Source of the DNA: an uncultured Clostridia bacterium
GTDB taxonomy: Bacteria > Bacillota > Clostridia > Lachnospirales > CAG-274
Length of the DNA: 64,000 nt
Direction: 5' to 3'
Assembly: GCA_947628755.1 (NCBI GenBank)
Contig: CANRBC010000005.1
Span: forward strand, 53,009 to 117,008
This document shows, piece after piece, positions 48,931 through 56,595 of this stretch; position 1 is the first letter of the stretch; every line of letters begins with the position of its first letter. The translations under genes and the position numbers were made by a program. The notes under the pieces were generated by a model. The model saw only the letters and a list, made by a program, of their open reading frames with translations, ran no database searches and had not been told where the DNA came from.

Positions 48931-49619
48931 TAAATATTACCTCCCATAACAGCCTCGTCATTTATTTTTCTACCGTCCTTGAATGTGACTATCCTCTTTG
49001 TACAGGAGGCTACATCAGGCTCATGCGTTACCATAACGATTGTAGCGCCCTCGTCATTGAGTCGGCGGAATATATCTATTATCTCAAATGTAGACTTGCT
49101 GTCCAGATTACCAGTAGGCTCATCGGCAAGTATTACGGCAGGCTCGTTCACAAGCGCCCTAGCTATGGCTACCCTTTGCCGCTGTCCACCCGACATTTCG
49201 TTTGGCTTATGCTTTATCCTATCCGAAAGCCCTACTCTCTCCAATGCTTCCAATGCTCTTTTTCGTCTTTCCGACTTGGCAAGACCCGCATATATCATCG
49301 GCAGTTCCACATTTTCAAAGGCATTGAGCTTTGGAAGAAGATTAAATGACTGGAAAATGAAGCCTATTTTTTTATTTCTTATGGTGGAAAGCATACTGTC
49401 GGGAGTTTTGGATATATCTATGCCGTCAAGTATATAGCTTCCGCTCGTAGGCTTATCCAGACAGCCAAGTATGTTCATCATTGTGGACTTGCCTGAACCC
49501 GATGAACCCATTATCGATACAAATTCTCCCGGCTTAACCCATAGGTCTACCCCCGCCAAAGCCTCCACCTCTAGCACCCCCTGGCGGTACACCTTGGTCA
49601 GCCCTTCTATTTGAATCAT
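48930..49619 (-). CDS. MacB/LolD-like ABC transporter ATP-binding protein
   Basis: Walker A GSSGSGKST, signature MSGGQRQRVAIARAL, Walker B VILADEPTGNLD. Confidence 0.97.
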   Translation of the reverse strand: MIQIEGLTKVYRQGVLEVEALAGVDLWVKPGEFVSIMGSSGSGKSTMMNILGCLDKPTSGSYILDGIDISKTPDSMLSTIRNKKIGFIFQSFNLLPKLNAFENVELPMIYAGLAKSERRKRALEALERVGLSDRIKHKPNEMSGGQRQRVAIARALVNEPAVILADEPTGNLDSKSTFEIIDIFRRLNDEGATIVMVTHEPDVASCTKRIVTFKDGRKINDEAVMGGNI

Positions 49620-51171
49620 TGCCCATCATTCCTCCCATCATCATGTCTCTTTCGGCTCTGTCATTGTCGGTTTTCTGTTCGCCTGCATTATTACTCTGCG
49701 CTCTTATGTCTTCAAGTGTCATGCCGTCCTTTATGCTTTCAGAAACCGAGCTGAGAACTTCCTCTCCCTCGCTGAGACCCGAAACTATTTCTATAACGGT
49801 ATCATTTTCCTCTCCCGTGGAGACTTCTCTTTGACTAATCTTTGTGCCGTCGGATACAAAAACATAGCTTTTGCCGGACTTTGCGTCATTCCTGACCGCG
49901 CCCGATGAAACTGTGAGTACATCAGGCTTATCCAGAACGGTTATTTCAAGGTCGAGATTATAACCCGGCTTGAGAACATCGTCGGGATTATCAACAGAGA
50001 TTTCAACAGGAACTGCTGTTTCGCTTCCCATGTTTGTGGTAGTGGCAAGTGCGCTGTCGTTTATCTTTGTGATGCTGCCCGTGTATTCCTTGCCCTCCAA
50101 GCCATCCGATGTCATGAACACCTTCTGTCCCGTTTCAAGCAAGGGCGCATCGTATTCCTCTATGCTTGCGCTGACAATAAGTCTATTAAAGTCCGCGACC
50201 TTTAAAATAACAGTGTTTTCCTCAGTATATGTACCCTCGTCTACACAAACCTCCGTCACCTTTCCGTCTACGGTGGAGCTGGTGGAATAAACAAGCTCGT
50301 TCAAATCCTTTTTGTAGTCCGCAAGGTTATCCTGTAAGCCCTTTAATGTAAGCTGTGTCTGCTCATACTGTGTTTTGCTCTGAGTATCTCCCAACACCGT
50401 CTGCGCATCCTTAAGAGCATTCTGCGCGTCCGTTACATCATTCTGCGCAGTAGTTATGCCCAGCTTGGCATTATCCCGTTGTATAACAAGGTCGTCATAT
50501 TCCTTTTGCGCTTCGGTAAGCTGATCATTTGCTTTTTTTGCGGCAGTAACTGCGGTATCATATTCATTCTGTGTGGCGCCGCCCACAGCAAGAAGCTGTT
50601 CTAAATCACTCACTTCTTTTTCGGCATCATATACATCCTGCTGCGCGTTGTCAATAGCAGTCTGCTGTGTTGAAAGTTTTAAATCATAGCTGTCGTAAGC
50701 CGTGTTTGCATCCTGAAGAGCCTTTTCCTTTGAAGTGACTGCGCTTTTGAGCTTTGTAATCTCTGTATCCGATGCAGGCGCAGTCATACTTTTAAGCGAA
50801 AGCTGTGTGTTTTCGATTTCTCTTTCCGTATCCCTTATCTGTTTTTCAAGCTCCTCTTTTCTGTCCTCCACATCATATTCCACGAGCAGATCGCCTGCCT
50901 TTACGGTATCGCCCTCCTCAACAAGAATATTTTTTATTATATTGGTCTCGCCCTCTGCGTATACCTCTATCTCGTCTTCAAGAAGAACGCTTCCCGAAGC
51001 GGTTATTGTATTTGTGAGAGAATTTCTTGTAACTGCCTCTGTCAAAGGACGCTCCCTGTTCATATCGGACATACTGTTTTTATTTCTGATATGAGCATAT
51101 ACACCAAATCCTCCCGCGCCTACGGCAGCTATGGCAAGGGCAGCTATACCGAGCTTTATTTTCTTATTCAC
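49534..51171 (-). CDS. Efflux adaptor subunit (HlyD/MacA-like)
   Basis: N-term TM, lipoyl/coiled-coil hairpin region, beta-barrel; overlaps the ATPase gene by 86 nt; Gly-rich C-term PPGGARGGGFGGGRPMG. Confidence 0.9.
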   Translation of the reverse strand: MNKKIKLGIAALAIAAVGAGGFGVYAHIRNKNSMSDMNRERPLTEAVTRNSLTNTITASGSVLLEDEIEVYAEGETNIIKNILVEEGDTVKAGDLLVEYDVEDRKEELEKQIRDTEREIENTQLSLKSMTAPASDTEITKLKSAVTSKEKALQDANTAYDSYDLKLSTQQTAIDNAQQDVYDAEKEVSDLEQLLAVGGATQNEYDTAVTAAKKANDQLTEAQKEYDDLVIQRDNAKLGITTAQNDVTDAQNALKDAQTVLGDTQSKTQYEQTQLTLKGLQDNLADYKKDLNELVYSTSSTVDGKVTEVCVDEGTYTEENTVILKVADFNRLIVSASIEEYDAPLLETGQKVFMTSDGLEGKEYTGSITKINDSALATTTNMGSETAVPVEISVDNPDDVLKPGYNLDLEITVLDKPDVLTVSSGAVRNDAKSGKSYVFVSDGTKISQREVSTGEENDTVIEIVSGLSEGEEVLSSVSESIKDGMTLEDIRAQSNNAGEQKTDNDRAERDMMMGGMMGNDSNRRADQGVPPGGARGGGFGGGRPMG

Positions 51172-51283
51172 ATATATCCCTCCAGACTATGTATTTCGTT
51201 ATTTCATAGTACAAAAGGAAAATTAAACATATATTAGACAAAAATTAAATGAGCATTAGAAACGATTAAAAAACAATTAAAAA

Positions 51284-51320
51284 ACGGAAGCAAAGACCTA
51301 TTGCTTATACTTCCGTTTAA
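51284..51320. terminator. Hairpin terminator between permease and efflux operon
   Basis: ACGGAAGcaaagacctattgCTTatACTTCCGTTT. Confidence 0.5.
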
Positions 51321-51434
51321 AAATCTAATTGCCGTATTTTATTTATGATATATCGCCGTTGACCCTTACTGTTTCCCGACGCTGCCCAGTAAAATAACAG
51401 GAATATGCAGAATATTGTCGGCAAAAATGCTTTT

Positions 51435-52346
51435 TTACAATATATTTACCAAAGCTCCGCTTATCAAAGCAAATACCATTACAAACAGAATATACAACAT
51501 AAAATTCTTTATACCAAGCACAATTTTAAGCGCGCCGAGATTAGTTATTTTAGTCGAAGGTCCTGTTATCATAAATGCTGTGGCGGAGCCCATGGTCATA
51601 CCGTCTGCAAGCCATTGTTGAAGCAGGGGTATGGTACCTCCGCCGCAGGCATAGAGAGGAACGCCTATTGTGGCAGCCATAAGCAAGCCAAAGCCCTCGT
51701 TACTGCCGAAAAGTCTTGCAAAAGCCTCCTGGGGAACATATCTCTGGAACAGAGCTGAAAGCAGTATGCCTATGAGGAAATACGGTCCCGTAGCCCTTAT
51801 GTTCCTGCCTATATTCTTTATAAGCCTTATGAGCATATTGGGGTGAGTATCTCTGCTTGCGCCCTCGGAAAAGCCCGTAAAGTCAAAGAAATGCTTGTTT
51901 TTAAAAAATATTCTTATAACAAGTCCCGCTCCTATACCGCATATAAAACAGGATATAAAGCGTATGCAAAGAGCATATCTGCCCAAAGCCGCGCTGTATA
52001 TAAGCAGCTGTGGATTTAAAAGTATACTGCTCATCATAAAGGCGGCAAGGTAATCGTCCCTCATGCCCTTTTCTGAAAAGGCTGCCGCAAGGGGTATAGT
52101 GCCGTACATACAAAGTGGCGAAGCTATGCCTATAAGGCTTGCAGGTATGATACCCATTATTCCCAAGTGCTTGTCCTGTATTACAGACATAAGGGAATGT
52201 ATTTTCTGCTTGCCGAAAACCGATATTACAGAGCCTATGACTATACCTACTGCCCAATAAAAGAATATCTGTCTCAGCTGTATTTCAAAATAATACCATA
52301 CATATATGAATTCACGCCGAACTATTTCTGACAAAACAAAACACAT
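51435..52346 (-). CDS. DUF318/YraQ-like permease
   Basis: Multi-TM; GVPLYACGGGTIPLLQQWLADGMTMGSATAFMITGPSTKITNLGAL. Confidence 0.85.
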   Translation of the reverse strand: MCFVLSEIVRREFIYVWYYFEIQLRQIFFYWAVGIVIGSVISVFGKQKIHSLMSVIQDKHLGIMGIIPASLIGIASPLCMYGTIPLAAAFSEKGMRDDYLAAFMMSSILLNPQLLIYSAALGRYALCIRFISCFICGIGAGLVIRIFFKNKHFFDFTGFSEGASRDTHPNMLIRLIKNIGRNIRATGPYFLIGILLSALFQRYVPQEAFARLFGSNEGFGLLMAATIGVPLYACGGGTIPLLQQWLADGMTMGSATAFMITGPSTKITNLGALKIVLGIKNFMLYILFVMVFALISGALVNIL

Positions 52347-52367
52347 TCTTTCCTGCTGTTTGATTAT

Positions 52368-53837
52368 TTAATCTATACTTACCAACTGATACTCTCTTGA
52401 GCCTAAGCCTATTTCCTCTGCGTGTTCAAGAGTGTGAAGTCCGTTTCTGCTTTCTATACGGTTTACAAGAGATGCGCCGTCGCCGTCCTTTTGCTCATAA
52501 ACAAGGTCAAGACAAGCCTGATCGAGAGCAACGGGATCGGTTGAGGCGAGAATACCTATGTCGTGCATATCAGGCTCTGCAGGGTTGCCGTCGCAGTCAC
52601 AGTCTACGGAAAGGCGGTTCATTACATTAATGTATACCACCTTGCCGTCAAGATAGTCTACAACACCGCTTGTAGCGTCGCCCATGGCTTCAAGGAATTT
52701 GTCCTGTTCTCCGCCGCCCCAAGAGCTGGTGCTGGTGCCGCCGCTGTGTATCCACATTTTACCTTTGCTTGACGCAACGCCTATTGACATATTTTTGATT
52801 GCTCCGCCGTAGCCTGCCATTGCATGACCCTTGAAGTGAGCAAGGGATATAAGGCAGTCATAATTTGCAAGATGAGAGCCTACATAGTCCTTATCTATAG
52901 TAGTACCTCTTGGAGCAGGTATTTCCATAGAGTCTTCCTCGTCCATTATGTCTGCGCCCTTTTCTGTAATGGTATCAAGACCGTGATCCTTTATTACCTG
53001 CCAATGGGCGGCAGATGAGGCGCGACTTCCGCCGTAGGCTGTGTTGCACTCTACGATAGTGCCGTCTACCTTCTTAACAAGGTCGCCTATAAGCTCAGGT
53101 CTTAAATAATTGCTGGCAGGAGGCTCGCCTGTTGACATTTTCACAGCTACATTTCCCTCTGCGTTAAAGCCCAGTTTATCATATATTGCAACAAGAGCTT
53201 CGGGAGTAATGTTCTTTGTCATATATACAACGGGAGCGTTTTCATTTGTCTGCGCAACAGATGTGTTTTCATTTGACTGTGCAGCAGATGTGTTTTCGGA
53301 AGTTGTATCATTTTCAGATACAGCTGCCTTTTGTGATATAGTTATCGTTCTTTCTCCTTCGTTCCAGTCCACGTTAAAGCCAAAGCTCTCCGCAATAAAT
53401 CTTATAGGCAGCATAGTTCTGCCGTTTATAATAGTTGGAGCAGTATCAAGAGTGCTTGCATTGTCATTAAGATAAGCTGTTTCTGAATCTATGGTCAGCC
53501 TTATGACATTTTCGCCATACGTGAGAATACTTTCCCTTGTTTCGCCGTTCCATTCCACAGCTCCGCCCATATTTTCAATTATTGCCCTAATAGGCACAAG
53601 AGTTCTGCCTGAAACTATAACGGGTGTTGTACCATTACCGGAATCTATTTCTTTTTCCTCACCGTTTACCCTCATAACAGGGCTGTCGATTGTAAGCACT
53701 ATGGTGTTTTCCTCATCTGCGGCGTATGTAACGCTTTCGCCGTGTTCCCTGCCCACAAAAGCAAGAAATGCAACACAAATCAGCGCTACCGCAATTATAA
53801 ATACCGCCGCCCTTTTGATAACGAAAGATTTTGTCAT
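52368..53837 (-). CDS. Secreted stalk-domain + DUF362 protein
   Basis: Two stalk-domain half repeats; DUF362 region LANYDCLISLAHFKGHAMAGYGGAIKNMSIGVASSKGK. Confidence 0.88.
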   Translation of the reverse strand: MTKSFVIKRAAVFIIAVALICVAFLAFVGREHGESVTYAADEENTIVLTIDSPVMRVNGEEKEIDSGNGTTPVIVSGRTLVPIRAIIENMGGAVEWNGETRESILTYGENVIRLTIDSETAYLNDNASTLDTAPTIINGRTMLPIRFIAESFGFNVDWNEGERTITISQKAAVSENDTTSENTSAAQSNENTSVAQTNENAPVVYMTKNITPEALVAIYDKLGFNAEGNVAVKMSTGEPPASNYLRPELIGDLVKKVDGTIVECNTAYGGSRASSAAHWQVIKDHGLDTITEKGADIMDEEDSMEIPAPRGTTIDKDYVGSHLANYDCLISLAHFKGHAMAGYGGAIKNMSIGVASSKGKMWIHSGGTSTSSWGGGEQDKFLEAMGDATSGVVDYLDGKVVYINVMNRLSVDCDCDGNPAEPDMHDIGILASTDPVALDQACLDLVYEQKDGDGASLVNRIESRNGLHTLEHAEEIGLGSREYQLVSID

Positions 53838-54003
53838 ATTGAAGCCTCCTTTTGAAATATAAAAAATGTATTTTATTACTTTAATACTAGAACTTGAATA
53901 TGACTTTAAGTCAATAGAATTTTCGTAAAAAAATTATTAAGTTTTTATTAAAACATTCTCCGTTATTTCATTTATTTGTAGAGCAGATTAATATTTGATA
54001 CTT

Positions 54004-55026
54004 TTACTTAAGCCCAAGAGAATTTATCCAGCTGCTCACCTCATCAACAGAAGCTCCGCCGCTGAAGCGCTGACCCTCAAGCCAATTTGCGCCTGTTGTA
54101 AGACTATGCATATTTTCTGCGCTTGAACCTATGGGACTGCTGCCGGAGGTACAGAATGGAATTACGGTTTTGCCGTTAAAATCATAGCTTTCAAGGAATG
54201 TATACATTATTTTAGGCGCTTGTCCCCACCATATAGGATAGCCTATGAAAACAGTATCGTAATCTTCCATATTTTCCACCCTTCCGGAAATTTCGGGGCG
54301 GGCGGTATCGTCGTTCTGCTCTTTATTTGCGCGGCAGTCGGTATTATAGTCAAGGTCAACCTTTGTGTAAGGTATTGCAGGAGTTATGGCATATATATCT
54401 GCGTCCGCCACCTCGGCTATTTTCTCCGCTACGCCCTTTGTATTGTTTGTTGCTGAAAAATATGCCACAAGAATATTGTTGCCGCTTTCCGTTGTTGCTT
54501 CTTCGGCTGTGGTGTTTTCTGTTGTCGCCTCGGCAGAAGTCATACTTTCTGTCTGTATATCCGATTTTTTTACAATGGTTACCGTTTGTTCCTCACTGCT
54601 CCAGCTTACCTCAAGACCAAAGCTCTCGGCTATAAAGCGTATGGGCAGCATTGTTCTGCCGCCTATTATGGCAGAGGGAGTATCAAGAGTATATGGTTCA
54701 TTATTGAGATAGGCTGTTGTACTGTCTATTTCAAGATTTATATTGTTATCTCCACTCTGTAAAGCTACCGTCTTTGTGTCTGAGTTCCATTCCACACTGC
54801 CGCCTATTTCCTCAACTACGGCACGAACAGGCAAAAGCGTTCTGCTGTTGACAATAACAGGTACTGTGCCGTTTTCGTCAATGCTTTTTTCCTCGTTATT
54901 TACAAGCATAACGGGGCTGTTTATTTTAAGCTGTATTGTCAAATCATCATTCTCTGCTGCATTTACTGCTACAACCGTCATAGAAAATAACATTAATGTA
55001 AAAAGTACCAATAAGATTTTTTTCAT
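54004..55026 (-). CDS. Secreted stalk-domain + flavodoxin fusion
   Basis: Signal peptide; TLLPVRAVVEEIGGSVEWN / TMLPIRFIAESFGLEVSW; Thr/Glu linker; ILVAYFSATNNTKGVAEKIAEV...VFIGYPIWWGQAPKIMYTFLESYDFNGKTVIPFCTSGSSPIG. Confidence 0.92.
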   Translation of the reverse strand: MKKILLVLFTLMLFSMTVVAVNAAENDDLTIQLKINSPVMLVNNEEKSIDENGTVPVIVNSRTLLPVRAVVEEIGGSVEWNSDTKTVALQSGDNNINLEIDSTTAYLNNEPYTLDTPSAIIGGRTMLPIRFIAESFGLEVSWSSEEQTVTIVKKSDIQTESMTSAEATTENTTAEEATTESGNNILVAYFSATNNTKGVAEKIAEVADADIYAITPAIPYTKVDLDYNTDCRANKEQNDDTARPEISGRVENMEDYDTVFIGYPIWWGQAPKIMYTFLESYDFNGKTVIPFCTSGSSPIGSSAENMHSLTTGANWLEGQRFSGGASVDEVSSWINSLGLK

Positions 55027-55062
55027 AATATAACCTCCATTTATAATTATTCTTTTGTTCTT

Positions 55063-55576
55063 TTATTTCATTTCCTTTTCCCAGAAGCGTATTGCATTTA
55101 TTTCAAGGCTGTCTGCCAATCTTTCAAGTCCTTCGGTTTCTTCGTCGGTCAGTCTTATATTTGCCGCCTTTACCGCATCTTCAACATGGCTTATTTTGGT
55201 AACGCCTACAATGGGCAGAGTACCCTTTGCAATAGCCCATACAATAGGTATCTGAGCAGGACCTACATTAGCTCAAGCTGCATTTCTACCATATCTTTAA
55301 ATGCTGTTGGAGATGAAGCATCGGCGCATTGAGGTGTAAACTTATCGGATATGATATAGGAGTCTCTTGGTAAGCCCTTCAGAAAGCCTGCAAGTATCTT
55401 CTCCGACGTACCCATTCCGTAAGCATAAGCCGTATCCCAAAGGTCAAGCCCATTTTCCATAGCCTTATCAGAAATAGGTCTGAGAGCTTCTGATGTAAAC
55501 TCATTTCCAAAAGTTCCGTCATTTCCCCATGCCCAAGCGCCAAGAGCTATTTGGGGTAAATTTTTTTAATATTCAT
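55063..55576 (-). pseudogene. Aldo/keto reductase remnant (5' frameshift plus internal deletion)
   Basis: Fragments LALGAWAWGNDGTFGNEF..., MENGLDLWDTAYAYGMGTSEKILAGFLKG..., then GPAQIPIVWAIAKGTLPIVGVTKISHVEDAVKAANIRLTDEE in a different frame; middle of the TIM barrel missing. Confidence 0.88.
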
Positions 55577-55619
55577 TATTATTCCTCCTTAAATAATTTC
55601 ACAAATGCACGGTATAAAA

Positions 55620-56170
55620 TCATTCACTTTTCTTGGCAAAAGAAAGACATTTGCCTATAACATCACCTGTCCCAAGATATTGATATGTTGGGAACTCAAA
55701 TAGGACAGGCTTTAAGGTATTATAATTTATTTTGCCGTTACTATCCAAATGCTCCTCTGATACATAGGTATTGTCAATGGTACAAATAAAGCTTTCAAAA
55801 TTTGGCGTATTGTAAATATCTGCAACCGTACATTCCATTGTCAGAGGAGATTTGCTTATAATAGGCGTTCCCTTTTCGCCGAGTTCATAGTCAAATACAT
55901 TTGATTTATCTGTTTTTTTACCGCTGAAAGAGCCTGTATAGTCTGTTTCCTTCAAAATGCTTTCGTCAACAAGATTTATGGAAAGTTTATTTGTCCTCTT
56001 AATACATTCATTTACAAAATGAGGCTCTGCAAGACTGACAAGCACTCTGTCATGTCCTATTATGCCTATATGAGCAACAAGCGTCCATGTGGGTTTATCA
56101 TTGTTCATAGCTCCGATCACAGTTACAGGCATAGGGTACAATGCAAGAACAGAGCCGATATTTTTTTCAT
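55620..56170 (-). CDS. Flavin reductase-like protein; start codon/RBS at 56170 out of frame by one nt in an A7 tract (in-frame ORF 55620-56141)
   Basis: YPMPVTVIGAMNNDKPTWTLVAHIGIIGHDRVLVSLAEPHFVNECI..; RBS GGAGGA + ATG at 56168-56170. Confidence 0.8.
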
Positions 56171-56204
56171 ATTCAATTCCTCCTCATATAAAAACATTTT
56201 ATTC

Positions 56205-56254
56205 TGACGTTGTGTCAGTATAATTATAATACCATCATTCTGACGCTGTGTCAA
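56205..56254 (-). promoter_or_regulatory. Promoter TTGACA-N17-TATTAT (minus) with two TGACnnnnnGTCA operators
   Basis: -35 at 56249-56254, -10 at 56226-56231; dyads at 56241-56253 and 56205-56217. Confidence 0.75.
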
Positions 56255-56386
56255 TATGAAATTATAAAATTTTTCCGTTTTTCTGCAATATCATTTTTTC
56301 AAATCAATAATAATACATACGTTTCTGTACTGACTTAAAAAAAGTTATATTAAAAATCCAACAACAGTGGCAACGGGATTCTTATA

Positions 56387-56424
56387 CAAAATAGGCAGGG
56401 GATAATAATTCCCTTGCCTATTTC
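56387..56424. terminator. Terminator hairpin
   Basis: AAATAGGCAgGGGataataattCCCtTGCCTATTT. Confidence 0.7.
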
Positions 56425-56430
56425 AATTAA

Positions 56431-56580
56431 TCATTGTCCGTTAAACATAGAAGCATAGCTTTCACTTAGCGCCCTGCCCTCCTCGCCTCCGTATGTCAAG
56501 GTCGGGACAGCGCTTGCGGCAACAACGTTATTTAAACTCAGTACGGTCACTTCTATTTTTGGTTTGCCATATATTTTCAT
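56431..56580 (-). CDS. Small 49-aa protein (MKIYGKPKIEVTVLSLNNVVAASAVPTLTYGGEEGRALSESYASMFNGQ), missed by the ORF track
   Basis: Strong RBS AAGGGAGGG-acatt-ATG, 16 nt downstream of the DUF362-flavodoxin gene, followed by a terminator. Confidence 0.7.
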   Translation of the reverse strand: MKIYGKPKIEVTVLSLNNVVAASAVPTLTYGGEEGRALSESYASMFNGQ

Positions 56581-56595
56581 AATGTCCCTCCCTTT

